From: Rhodobacterales bacterium
Lineage (GTDB): Bacteria; Pseudomonadota; Alphaproteobacteria; Rhodobacterales; Rhodobacteraceae
DNA length: 59,644 nt
Assembly (NCBI GenBank): GCA_026400355.1
Contig: JAPLPE010000003.1
Location: forward strand, 1 to 59,644
Direction: 5' to 3'
A model generated the notes under the pieces. It made no database searches. It was not told the origin of the DNA and saw only the letters and a list, made by a program, of their open reading frames with translations. Both the position numbers and the translations under genes were made by a program. This document shows, one piece after another, positions 32,716-40,882 of this stretch. Position 1 is the stretch's first letter, and the number at the start of each line of letters is the position of its first letter.

Positions 32716-33339
32716 TTACTGCGCCCAGCTCGGCCGACCGGCAGTGCCGGGGGCGGAGGCGGGCTGGCTGGGACGGGCGGCGGGGGTGGTCTGCTGAGGG
32801 GCATAGCCCTGCGGGGCGGCGCTGCCGATCGGCATGGCAACGGTCCCCATCACGGCGGCATAGTCGCGGTGATCGGGGGTGACAGCGCCCCGCACCTCGT
32901 TCTTGTCGTCGCCGTTGGTGTCCTCGCCAATGTCGATCCGGGCCACGAATTCCAAGCCGTCCAGATCACCGAAGCCGTTGATGCGGCGGCGGGCTTGCGC
33001 TTCGGGCGAGTTGTCCTTGTCGGAAATACCGCGCGCCGAGTTCAGGATGCCGCGGATCAGGCTGCGGCCCATATTGGCCCAATCCGGGCCCTTGGGGCTG
33101 TAGAGGCCGATCAGCGACCAGATCTTGCGGCGCGCATAGGGCCCGTCGACCACCGTGTATTCGGCGTCGAGGTAGACCGCACCGGTCGCGGCGCGCTTGG
33201 CAAAACCGCCGGTCCAGCCCTGCGAGGGATCATCAAAACCGCCGGGGCGGATGGTCAGGCGCACCTTGGCCAGCGTGCCCTTCGGGATGACGTTGGAATT
33301 GGATTGGGCCGAGTTGAAGTCGTTCCAGATACCGGACAT
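32716..33339 (-). CDS. Probable single-strand DNA-binding-like phage protein
   Basis: A protein of 207 residues: MSGIWNDFNSAQSNSNVIPK, then TLAKVRLTIRPGGFDDPS, ARRKIWSLIGLYSPKGPDWA, LEFVARIDIGEDTNGDDKNE. The first ~150 residues are beta-rich and resemble phage SSB-like or DUF669 proteins. The C-terminal ~50 residues are a flexible Pro/Ala/Gln/Ser tail, as on single-strand binding proteins, although the usual acidic tip is replaced by RPSWAQ. It lies between the Sak4-like ATPase and the helicase; Sak4 proteins need an SSB partner, which supports the idea. The function is inferred. Confidence 0.6.
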   Translation of the reverse strand: MSGIWNDFNSAQSNSNVIPKGTLAKVRLTIRPGGFDDPSQGWTGGFAKRAATGAVYLDAEYTVVDGPYARRKIWSLIGLYSPKGPDWANMGRSLIRGILNSARGISDKDNSPEAQARRRINGFGDLDGLEFVARIDIGEDTNGDDKNEVRGAVTPDHRDYAAVMGTVAMPIGSAAPQGYAPQQTTPAARPSQPASAPGTAGRPSWAQ

Positions 33340-33440
33340 GGCGCGGTTCCTTTCAGTTGGAGGTAAGGACGCGCAGCGGCGTCAAACGGGAAAAGCCATC
33401 GCGGGGCGCGGATCGGGACATCCGGTCTGGCGAGATGCGA

Positions 33441-34316
33441 TCAGCCATTGACCGGCACCTCCGCAGCGGCAGGATCGGTCGTGGCGATGGCCGGGTAATT
33501 CAGACGTTCCGGTGCGGGGCGGATCGGGCTCTGGATCTTGGCCATCAGCCGCCCGAGGTGGGGTTCCTCGACCATGGCCAGACGCCCCGAACGGTCCTTG
33601 GCGGGGTAACCCCAGGGGTTCAGCGTCTGGCAGACGAAGGTGCGCTGGGGCTGGCCATTGGCATCGGCGATGTCGGCCATGGTGATGACCTGATCGACAA
33701 TCCCCGGCAGTTCCAAGCCGGTCTTGCTGCCATCGATCTGCGGCTTGAAGACCTTGCGATTGAAGTCGTCCAGCTTCTCGTCAAGGATCCCGACGAACCA
33801 GACATTCTTGCCGCGTGCGTGCTGCAGGTGGGTCAACCACCCGATCATCTCGCGGCCATGGAGCCCGTAAGCACCCCGGATGTCCGGCTTGCCGGTTTTG
33901 TCCGAGAAAGCCTCGGGCTGACCCCGGCACCACTGAAAGCAAAGCCGTCCCGCCACGGTGATGCTGTCGATGAAGATGGTCTCGTAGCGATCCACCACCG
34001 CTGGATCGCCGAACCGGCCGCAGACTTCGTCGAAATGGGCCTGGCTGTAGGGCTGGTCCTCACGCAGAGCCGGGTTTGGCCCGCCGATGAACACCGCGAA
34101 GTCGCGGCATTCCTTCCAGGTGCGGGGCCGCAGCGTGTCGCCGTCCCAGCCTTCGACCGCCAGATCCCCGGCTTCGAGATCCATGAACAAGGTCGTGGGG
34201 GCATTCAGCGTCCACAGCAGGCTGGTTTTGCCGATGCCCGACCGGCCAAAGATGCAGCCCTTGATACCCTTGCGCTGCGCAAGCCGTTCATCGGCGCTGA
34301 TGATCGGGAGAGCCAT
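33441..34316 (-). CDS. AAA-type ATPase, Sak4-like single-strand annealing protein
   Basis: A protein of 291 residues. Walker A is KGCIFGRSGIGKTSLLW near residues 18-34 and Walker B is ETIFIDSITVAGR near 112-124. The region WFVGILDEKLDDFNRK and the tail of the ATPase core fit the short RecA-like Sak4/AAA_24 proteins of phages, which anneal complementary strands with a single-strand binding protein. The gene overlaps the upstream small gene's stop and is followed by the SSB-like gene, making a compact recombination pair. Alternatives include a general nucleotide-binding protein of replication. Confidence 0.78.
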   Translation of the reverse strand: MALPIISADERLAQRKGIKGCIFGRSGIGKTSLLWTLNAPTTLFMDLEAGDLAVEGWDGDTLRPRTWKECRDFAVFIGGPNPALREDQPYSQAHFDEVCGRFGDPAVVDRYETIFIDSITVAGRLCFQWCRGQPEAFSDKTGKPDIRGAYGLHGREMIGWLTHLQHARGKNVWFVGILDEKLDDFNRKVFKPQIDGSKTGLELPGIVDQVITMADIADANGQPQRTFVCQTLNPWGYPAKDRSGRLAMVEEPHLGRLMAKIQSPIRPAPERLNYPAIATTDPAAAEVPVNG

Positions 34317-34651
34317 CAGGGCTTCTCCCGCTTTAGAGCAGCAGCGGCGGCACGGTCAGACCCGATGGCACCTGCCTCGCGGGCAAGATTGTGGAGGCGC
34401 TTCAGAGCGGATGCCCGTCCGAGGGCTGCCGAACTTTCCCGCTCCGCCGCGACGATCGCGAAGGCGATGTCGTCGACGGTCGCCTGCATCACGGGCAGCG
34501 GCTCCCTCGCGGGCTCGCTCGGATGCTTCGGAAAACTGACGGTTTCCGGCAGTTCGTCGAGAGCGTAGTGCGACTTGCGAAGACGGGTGATGTCGTCCGG
34601 TTGGTCGGGCATGTCAGTTCTCCATGGCATGAGGTGATTGAAGAGGCGCAT
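34316..34651 (-). CDS. Small phage hypothetical protein
   Basis: A protein of 111 residues from the ATG at 34651 (MRLFNHLMPWRTDMPDQPDD), which overlaps the upstream stop as ATGA. The C-terminal half is a long helix (AFAIVAAERESSAALGRAS, ALKRLHNLAREAG) ending in basic residues. A later ATG at 34612 is also possible. I do not recognise the family. Its stop overlaps the start of the Sak4-like gene, so it is part of the recombination operon. Confidence 0.6.
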   Translation of the reverse strand: MRLFNHLMPWRTDMPDQPDDITRLRKSHYALDELPETVSFPKHPSEPAREPLPVMQATVDDIAFAIVAAERESSAALGRASALKRLHNLAREAGAIGSDRAAAAALKREKP

Positions 34652-34845
34652 CAGCTGGCCTCCGGGACGTTGGGGACCGGGTCGCTGACGAAGATCGCCA
34701 GCAGCGGCGTGCCGTCGGCGTGGGTGCCGGCATCTTCGATCTGGTAGTTGCGGTGCGCCTCGAAGACCTCGGTCAGTTCCCAACGCCGGTAGAGGCCGGG
34801 GATCCGCTTGAGGTCCGTGGGCGAAAGGTCGGCAATGCTGTTCAT
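34651..34845 (-). CDS. Small phage hypothetical protein
   Basis: A 64-residue protein: MNSIADLSPTDLKRIPGLYR, RWELTEVFEAHRNYQIEDAG, ending SDPVPNVPEAS. The ATG at 34845 is chosen because the longer frame to 35013 has Arg-rich, shadow-like residues and would overlap the sigma-like gene. The stop overlaps the next gene's start. Function unknown; acidic and compact. Confidence 0.6.
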   Translation of the reverse strand: MNSIADLSPTDLKRIPGLYRRWELTEVFEAHRNYQIEDAGTHADGTPLLAIFVSDPVPNVPEAS

Positions 34846-34930
34846 GCGTGTCGGCTTTCGGTTGGAGGAAGACGCGCGGTGGCGTCTGAATGTGAAAAGC
34901 CACCGCGCTGTCCGGATCGGGACATCGGGG

Positions 34931-35653
34931 TCAGTGGATTTTCTGCAGGGCGTCGCGCAGCCGCTGGGTAGCGCGCTGGTAGCGTTTGCGCGCCGCCGCC
35001 TCGGACAGGCCAAGTTCGACGCCAGCTTCCGCTTGGCTGAAACCTTCGACCGCCACGCGGATCACAAGGATTGCATCGGCACCCACCAGCAGCCGCAGAT
35101 CGCGAAGCAGTTGCGCTTCGCTGATCGCCGCGTTGCCTGAACCATCTTCGGCAGCGATCTCGTCAGGTTCGGTTTCGCTGCGCAGGTTCTGGCGGCCAGC
35201 CTCCCGCTGATGGGCGCGCAGGATATCCCGCTCGACGTTGCGCAGGATCGTGGCCGCGATCCAGTTGACCCGTTGCAGGTCCAGACCACGAATTGCTTCA
35301 GTGGTGCGGCTAAGGATGTCGGCGGCGATTTCATCGCTGGTGCCGACCTTACGCCAGATGCAACGGCGGCGGATGGCGTCGAGACCGGGCCAGAGCGCCA
35401 ACAACATCAGGGTAAGGGCGCAATCGCCCTTGTGCCCATCGGAATGCGCAGCGCGGGCAAGGGCGGCGAGGATCAGGTTCTTCTGATCCGGGCTGCCCGC
35501 TTTCTGATGCAGCGCATCCAGCAAAGCGGCAGGATCGCGGAACGGCACAACCGGCCCCTGTTCGCGCCGGATGGCATCGAAGCTGCGCTGAAAGTTGAGG
35601 GTGGAAGCGGAATGCATGATTTGATCACGGATCTCGTGCCATGCGAAAGACAT
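34931..35653 (-). CDS. Sigma-factor-like helix-turn-helix protein
   Basis: A protein of 240 residues. Residues ~140-240 look like ECF-sigma regions: VNWIAATILRNVERDILRAH and, at the end, VAVEGFSQAEAGVELGLSEA followed by ARKRYQRATQRLRD, a region-4 helix-turn-helix. The N-terminal part (AALLDALHQKAGSPDQKNLI, GDCALTLMLLALWPGLDA) is less clear. It heads the recombination operon and may direct RNA polymerase to phage promoters, or act as a simple regulator. Similar genes occur in prophages of this family as far as I recall. Without the -10-binding region clearly present I would not call it a full sigma factor. Confidence 0.7.
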   Translation of the reverse strand: MSFAWHEIRDQIMHSASTLNFQRSFDAIRREQGPVVPFRDPAALLDALHQKAGSPDQKNLILAALARAAHSDGHKGDCALTLMLLALWPGLDAIRRRCIWRKVGTSDEIAADILSRTTEAIRGLDLQRVNWIAATILRNVERDILRAHQREAGRQNLRSETEPDEIAAEDGSGNAAISEAQLLRDLRLLVGADAILVIRVAVEGFSQAEAGVELGLSEAAARKRYQRATQRLRDALQKIH

Positions 35654-35754
35654 TGGACGCCTGCCTTGCGGCCAGGCGTCCAGCGCCTTCTCGTGGCCAG
35701 GTCAGGACGTCGCGCGTCTCTGCGATTTCAGGGGGGTGGTCGTCGTGGGTCGCG

Positions 35755-36000
35755 TTAGCCCGTGGGGCTGGACGCCTGATTCAACGTCCCGCAGCCGCGG
35801 CATGTCGCCTGGACGGGGAAGCCCACGAAATACTCGTGCCCCCGCGCAAAACGCAGGTGCATGCGGCCGTCCCGACAAACGCCGAGCAGCTTGTCACAAC
35901 GCGTGCAGCGCCATTCCGAGTTCAGGGTGGTGGGCTTGGGTTGCGCGCCGGTGGACCAGCTTGACGGGGCGGCTTGGCGCGATGGGAAGGGAGTCGGCAT
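35755..36000 (-). CDS. Com-like zinc-ribbon protein
   Basis: A protein of 81 residues. A basic Pro/Ser-rich N-terminus is followed by WRCTRCDKLLGVCRDG, a central basic strand (RMHLRFARGHEYFVG), and ATCRGCGTLNQAS. The two CxxC knuckles with C-terminal CxxCGTLN are those of the Mu Com family, which in Mu binds mRNA to switch on the mom DNA-modification gene. Here two DNA methyltransferase loci lie in the same prophage, although not adjacent. A regulatory RNA-binding role is therefore conceivable but unproven. Confidence 0.7.
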   Translation of the reverse strand: MPTPFPSRQAAPSSWSTGAQPKPTTLNSEWRCTRCDKLLGVCRDGRMHLRFARGHEYFVGFPVQATCRGCGTLNQASSPTG

Positions 36001-36075
36001 TGGGGTGCTCCTCTATGGATGGAGCACCCCTAGTGACGGCCCGAATCGGAGATGGTCAGACCCCCCAAAGGGAGA

Positions 36076-38250
36076 TCAAGCGGAGATGGGTTTCTCGCAC
36101 AGAGCCCAATATGCGCGCCGTGGCGAATACAGGTACCGGTCGTTTACCTCTGGCCACTCATCGCCAAACAGCTGAGGCAGCTGGGAAAAACCAGCGTATT
36201 CCTTCAGGATCGAGAGCTTTACGCCGTTTTCCCGATCACGATGGGCCATATAGAGGCGCTCGAAGAGTTTCACCTTTTTCGCCCCGGTGACGATGTGGGG
36301 ATCCTGACCAGGAACGGTGATCTGCGCCGCATCATCGCCCTGTTTGCGCAAATGGACCGCAGCGCCCCGCGCGGCTGGGTCGATTGCAGCCTCATATGAG
36401 GAACGCACCGCATCCGCATCGACCATGCCGGTATCGGCATCGATGTGATCGTTTAAGCTGAGAACGACGTGACAACCCAGATAGGGGAATCGGACGTCCT
36501 GTGGCACGAAAACGATCCCGCGAATGCGGGTGCCTTCGCCTCGTATGAGACGGTCGGACGCCTCGAGCACCTTGTCGACCGAAGTCGCGCGCATAAGAAA
36601 AATCGGTGCGTCGGCCAGCCCGATCCTTGCGACACCCAATTGATGGAGATGGTCGGCCAACTCGCGCAAGCGGCCCTTCAAGCCCATCGGCTTGAGCAAG
36701 TCCCGCAGCGCGTCTCGCAGATAATCGTAGCGGATCTCGTACTCGGTGATGTCCGCAGCCGGGATCGTCGAACCTGTTCCACCTTGGACCAGCGTCAACG
36801 TTGCCACATCGCTGTTGCCGTCGCGCTCGACGTTGTGAACGACCTCACCAAGCTCATCGTCCTCGAACAGGATGACATCCGACCATCCCCTGCGTGTAAG
36901 GAAGCCGGCGCGTGTCAGCTCCTCGGCGGCGACACCAAGTTCATCGAGGTTCTGGCCGGACGCTTTTTCGGTGGCGAGATCGTAGAGCGTCAGCAGCTGC
37001 GGCAGCTTCTCCTTGCGTTGAGGCTTCGAAAGGTCGCCGATGCGTTCCAGCACGCCCCAGGCTTCGAGCAGGTCGTATCCCAGCTCTCGCTTTGCGGGGT
37101 CCCGCTCGCTCTGAATGTTCGACTTGTTCCTGCCAAAGACATCAAACTGCAAGACGCCCTTGCGCCCATGCCCATCGACGTGGTCGATCCGGAAGCGGAC
37201 TTTCGTGACATATCCGCCGCCAGCTTTCGGGATGATCGCGCCGAAGACGCTGCGAGCTATCGCGTCGATATCGTCCTCCGGGGCGACACTGAGGGTCACC
37301 TTCCTGGACCAGTCGCCCAGCGTTACCTGAACTTCGATGATGCTGGCCTTCTTTACCCGATGCGCTTCTTCATCGGGTACCGGCAGCTTGAGGGAGTGCC
37401 GGAAGCGCGACAGGTTGTAGGTCTTCTGAGTGAGGGGTTTGTTCGAAATGTCGTGCTTCAAAGCATCCGCGGCGAACAGATTGGCGACGATCTTGCGTTC
37501 CAACCTGTCGCGGGAGCATACCTCGATCCGTCGCCGTGCCTGCGAATACACCAGCAGCATTTCGTCAGGTGGTCGAAAATAGATCAGGGCCGTCGACTTG
37601 TCTGGCTGGACGGTTTTCTGGCTCGCATAGGCACCAAAGAAAGTGACAGCCACCAGAACATCTTGGCTTTCACCGTTTTCGGCGGGGAGGTCGATGGCCT
37701 CAACCTTGCAACCGTCGTCATGCTGCAGGCGGTCGGCGATTTCTTTCGAGAGCGCATCATGGCCGACAGCTGTAGCAGCGAGGGGAATCGAAGCATCGAT
37801 TGACCATGCCTCGTATACTGTTCCGTGCTCGCGATAGACTTGGACCTGCATCGCGCGTTCGGCGGCCTCGAATAGCACGAAGGCGTGCAGATAGGCCCAA
37901 AGGCTTCTAGCGACAGCATCGCGCTGCGCCTTCAGCCCTTCCTTCGCAGAAAACCGTGGCGTTTCGCTGAGCCGTCGCAGCATCGCATCAGGCGTCTTGT
38001 CGGTCATCAACATGACTCGACGGGCTTCGATCTCGATCAGATTGGTTCGGTCGCTCTTTAGGACCTTCAGCGCTTCCGCCATTTTGTCGCGCCGGATCTG
38101 TTCTTCGGCATCGGCAGGTACAGCCGCAATTGCATCGCTCAGGAATACCGCAAACTGGGAGAGCGAAAGAAATTCACTGATCAATTGGATTGGGGATTCA
38201 ATAAAAAGGCGCGAAAGCTCCGGCGCGCCGCGAAACAATGACCTAGCCAC
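36076..38250 (-). CDS. Large protein of unknown function
   Basis: A protein of 724 residues that I do not recognise. The N-terminal ~130 residues are helical (MARSLFRGAPELSRLFIESP, ARSLWAYLHAFVLFEAAER). The middle has mixed alpha/beta segments (SIIEVQVTLGDWSRKVTLSV, KVRFRIDHVDGHGRKGVLQF, where DHVDGHG is conspicuous), and the C-terminal third contains PIFLMRATSVDKVLEASDRL and FPYLGCHVVLSLNDHIDADT. No Walker motif, HKD, TIR or clear nuclease signature was found. GC is lower than in the phage core. It is a single gene between the prophage early operon and the recombinase module, a position where defence and cargo genes are common. Confidence 0.75.
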   Translation of the reverse strand: MARSLFRGAPELSRLFIESPIQLISEFLSLSQFAVFLSDAIAAVPADAEEQIRRDKMAEALKVLKSDRTNLIEIEARRVMLMTDKTPDAMLRRLSETPRFSAKEGLKAQRDAVARSLWAYLHAFVLFEAAERAMQVQVYREHGTVYEAWSIDASIPLAATAVGHDALSKEIADRLQHDDGCKVEAIDLPAENGESQDVLVAVTFFGAYASQKTVQPDKSTALIYFRPPDEMLLVYSQARRRIEVCSRDRLERKIVANLFAADALKHDISNKPLTQKTYNLSRFRHSLKLPVPDEEAHRVKKASIIEVQVTLGDWSRKVTLSVAPEDDIDAIARSVFGAIIPKAGGGYVTKVRFRIDHVDGHGRKGVLQFDVFGRNKSNIQSERDPAKRELGYDLLEAWGVLERIGDLSKPQRKEKLPQLLTLYDLATEKASGQNLDELGVAAEELTRAGFLTRRGWSDVILFEDDELGEVVHNVERDGNSDVATLTLVQGGTGSTIPAADITEYEIRYDYLRDALRDLLKPMGLKGRLRELADHLHQLGVARIGLADAPIFLMRATSVDKVLEASDRLIRGEGTRIRGIVFVPQDVRFPYLGCHVVLSLNDHIDADTGMVDADAVRSSYEAAIDPAARGAAVHLRKQGDDAAQITVPGQDPHIVTGAKKVKLFERLYMAHRDRENGVKLSILKEYAGFSQLPQLFGDEWPEVNDRYLYSPRRAYWALCEKPISA

Positions 38251-38444
38251 CTCGGCCTCCTACTTGCTGTCCTAACTACACTTCGCCGAACCCCAGTCTG
38301 ACGATTCAATTGAACAAAACAAGACCGAAGCGCAACCTGAAGCGGTAGAGGCACCTGTCATGATCTTTTCTGGTGCGATGTCCCGATCCCGTGCGGCAGA
38401 TGGCTTTTTCCTGATGAAGCCCCTGCTGATCGGACTCGCCTCGC

Positions 38445-38648
38445 ATGAAACGCCCTAACGAAGTGCCACCCGACCAGATGACGCCCGCCACCCGTCGCGC
38501 CGAACTGTGCGGGATTCTGGCGCTTGGCCTGATCCGGTTGCGGATGCGGGAACGGGCCGAAGTCTCTGACCAGACTGGAGAAAGTTGCCTACACTGTCCG
38601 CCCGACCAATGCCTTCATGCAACTCCAACCCACCGGAGAGACGCATGA
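38445..38648 (+). CDS. Small protein of the recombinase module
   Basis: A protein of 67 residues: MKRPNEVPPDQMTPATRRAE, LCGILALGLIRLRMRERAEV, then SCLHCPPDQCLHATPTHRR. Short proteins with the same start and a helix like this are typical companions of DUF2924 and large serine recombinases in alphaproteobacteria, as I recall. Its stop overlaps the DUF2924 start by four bases. No function is known. It is the first gene of the module; the ~190 bases upstream should contain the promoter and are divergent from the 724-residue gene. Confidence 0.68.
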   Translation: MKRPNEVPPDQMTPATRRAELCGILALGLIRLRMRERAEVSDQTGESCLHCPPDQCLHATPTHRRDA

Positions 38649-39100
38649 CAAAACCTGATCCAATCCCCGCGCGCCTGGGTGCGCTGAAGACTACATCGAC
38701 GCCTGACCTGAAGGCGCAGTGGCGCAACCTGTTCGAAACAGAACCGCCGCCCTTCAACCGCCGCTACCTTGAATCCCGCCTGGCCTACCGCATCCAGGAA
38801 CTGGCTTATGGCGGGCTGAAGCCAGAAACCATCAAGCGTTTGGAAGCCTTGGGCGAACAGCTTGATGGCGGCAACATCACTACGCGCCGCATCCGCGCTG
38901 ATCGCGACCGCCCCATCACCGGCACCCGGTTGCTGCGCGAGTGGCAGGGGGTCGAACAGATCGTCACTGTGACGCAGGGTGGCTTCGAATGGCAGGGGCG
39001 GCCATACCAGTCGCTGTCGGCCATCGCGCGCGCCATCACCGGCACACGTTGGAATGGCTGGGTCTTCTTCGGGCTGAAAAACCATCGGAGGGCGGCATGA
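38645..39100 (+). CDS. DUF2924 protein, recombinase partner
   Basis: A protein of 151 residues with the DUF2924 pattern: LKAQWRNLFETEPPPFNRRY and LESRLAYRIQELAYGGLKPE early, then GTRLLREWQGVEQIVTVTQG, GFEWQGRPYQSLSAIARAIT and GTRWNGWVFFGL at the end. In many alphaproteobacterial islands and prophages it lies immediately before a serine recombinase and may assist it. The ATG at 38645 overlaps the upstream small gene, and its stop overlaps the recombinase start (ATGA). A long shadow frame exists on the opposite strand. Confidence 0.88.
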   Translation: MTKPDPIPARLGALKTTSTPDLKAQWRNLFETEPPPFNRRYLESRLAYRIQELAYGGLKPETIKRLEALGEQLDGGNITTRRIRADRDRPITGTRLLREWQGVEQIVTVTQGGFEWQGRPYQSLSAIARAITGTRWNGWVFFGLKNHRRAA

Positions 39101-40404
39101 ACAAACCTGTTGTCCGCAAGCTGCGCTGCGCTGTCTACACCCGGAAATCTTCCGAAGAGGGACTGGAACAGGAGTTCAACAGCCTGCATGCCCAGCGAGA
39201 AGCCTGCGAATCCTACATCGCCAGCCAGCGGTCAGAAGGCTGGGTGCTGATCCGCGATCAGTATAATGACGGCGGCATCTCGGGCGGCACATTGGAGCGC
39301 CCCGGCCTGAAACGGCTATTGGCCGACATCGAGGATGGGCTGGTTGACGTGGTGGTCGTCTACAAGATCGACCGCCTATCCCGTTCGCTGATGGACTTTT
39401 CCAAGCTGGTCGAGGTGTTCGACCGGAACGGCGTGACCTTCGTTTCGGTGACGCAGTCGTTCAACACCACCACGTCCATGGGGCGGCTGACACTGAACAT
39501 CCTTTTGTCCTTCGCCCAGTTCGAACGCGAGGTCACGGCCGAACGCATCCGCGACAAGGTCCGCGCCAGCAGGATGAAGGGCATGTGGATGGGCGGCTGC
39601 CCGCCGCTGGGGTACGAGGTCAAGAACCGGAAGCTGGTCGAAAACCCCATTGATGCGGCCCATGTCCGCTGGGTTTTCGCACGCTTCATCGAGATCGGTT
39701 CTGGCACACTGCTGGCGCGCGAACTGGCCGAACGGGGCGTCACCACCAGCCGTGGCCACCGCATCGACAAGAAGTTCATCTACCGAATGCTGAACAACCG
39801 GGTCTACATCGGCGATGCGGTGCACAAAGGAACAAGCTATCCCGGCGAGCATTCCGCAATCATCGACCGCGAGGTATGGGACAGTGTTCACGCCATTTTG
39901 ACGGAAAGTCCGCGCAAGCGTGCGGCCCGAACCCGTGCCGACACGCCTGCGCTGCTGAAGGGGCTGCTGTTCGGCCCTGATGGCGCGGCCTTCTCACCGA
40001 CCCACACCCGAAAGGGCGGGCGGCTTTACCGTTACTACGTCAGCCAGACCGTGCTGAAGCATGGCGCGGGGTCCTGTCACATTGGCCGCGTGCCAGCCGG
40101 GGAGATTGAAGCTGCCGTCATCGACCAGTTGCGCGCCGTGTTCCGCCAGCCAGAGATTGTGGCGGGCACTTGGAAAACGGCTCGCGCAAAAGACTTCGCC
40201 ATCAGCGAGGTTGAGGTACGGGAAGCGCTGACCAGGCTCGATCCGCTGTGGGACGAGTTTTTCCCAGCCGAGCAGGCGCGCATCGTATCCCTGCTGGTCG
40301 ACAGGGTCGATATTGGCAACACCGGTTTGAACGTGCGGTTACGGATGGACGGGCTGGCGGGGTTGGCTAGAGAAATGATCGCCGGTGTTGAGGCGGCGGC
40401 ATGA
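39097..40404 (+). CDS. Large serine recombinase
   Basis: A protein of 435 residues. The resolvase domain begins CAVYTRKSSEEGLEQEFNSL, with the catalytic Ser in YTRKSS, and continues with QYNDGGISGGTLERPGL, VVYKIDRLSRSLMDF and ILLSFAQFEREVTAERIRDK (catalytic Arg positions). A recombinase domain with PPLGYEVKNRKLVENP and MLNNRVYIGDAVHKG follows, then a C-terminal DNA-binding part (AFSPTHTRKGGRLYRYYVSQ). This family integrates and excises prophages and genomic islands at specific att sites. It may serve the prophage, the downstream cassette, or both. The start ATGA overlap fixes the N-terminus. Confidence 0.93.
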   Translation: MNKPVVRKLRCAVYTRKSSEEGLEQEFNSLHAQREACESYIASQRSEGWVLIRDQYNDGGISGGTLERPGLKRLLADIEDGLVDVVVVYKIDRLSRSLMDFSKLVEVFDRNGVTFVSVTQSFNTTTSMGRLTLNILLSFAQFEREVTAERIRDKVRASRMKGMWMGGCPPLGYEVKNRKLVENPIDAAHVRWVFARFIEIGSGTLLARELAERGVTTSRGHRIDKKFIYRMLNNRVYIGDAVHKGTSYPGEHSAIIDREVWDSVHAILTESPRKRAARTRADTPALLKGLLFGPDGAAFSPTHTRKGGRLYRYYVSQTVLKHGAGSCHIGRVPAGEIEAAVIDQLRAVFRQPEIVAGTWKTARAKDFAISEVEVREALTRLDPLWDEFFPAEQARIVSLLVDRVDIGNTGLNVRLRMDGLAGLAREMIAGVEAAA

Positions 40405-40772
40405 CTCGCGCCCGACCGGTTTCTGAAACGATCACGGTGCATGTTCCGTTCCGCATCGTGAAGCGGGGTGGGCGCAAGGAGATGGTCCTGCCGCTCGACG
40501 CGCAGCCACAAAGAGTGGACAACACGCTGATCAAGGCTCTTGCTCGTGCCTTCCGTTGGAAAAAGATGCTTGAGTCGGGGGAGTTTGTTACGATCGCTGA
40601 GCTGGCTGAGAGAGAAGGCATCGCGCCATCCTACCTGACCCGCGTGCTGCGCCTCACGTTGCTCGCGCCTACCATCGTCGACGCAATCGTGGATGGAACC
40701 CAAGGGCCCGATGTATCAATGGCGCGGCTGATTGAGGCGTTCCCCATCAGTTGGAACGAACAGTCACGTTGA
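40401..40772 (+). CDS. Recombinase-associated helix-turn-helix protein
   Basis: A protein of 123 residues: TITVHVPFRIVKRGGRKEMV, a helical middle, then FVTIAELAEREGIAPSYLTR followed by VLRLTLLAPTIVDAIVDG, which reads as a helix-turn-helix. The end, MARLIEAFPISWNEQ, is typical of the small proteins that follow serine recombinases in alphaproteobacterial elements. It probably binds att or promoter DNA. The start overlaps the recombinase stop as ATGA. After it there is a gap of 110 bases and a drop in GC before the next gene. Confidence 0.78.
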   Translation: MTRARPVSETITVHVPFRIVKRGGRKEMVLPLDAQPQRVDNTLIKALARAFRWKKMLESGEFVTIAELAEREGIAPSYLTRVLRLTLLAPTIVDAIVDGTQGPDVSMARLIEAFPISWNEQSR

Positions 40773-40882
40773 CAAGGCAGGCCAAATGTTCTTTAATTGT
40801 TCTCCGAGATGCCGCAGGCTTTGGTCATTGTAGGATCGAAACACACACGATATGGTGTACCCCAAGCAATCGTAGGTTTTAC

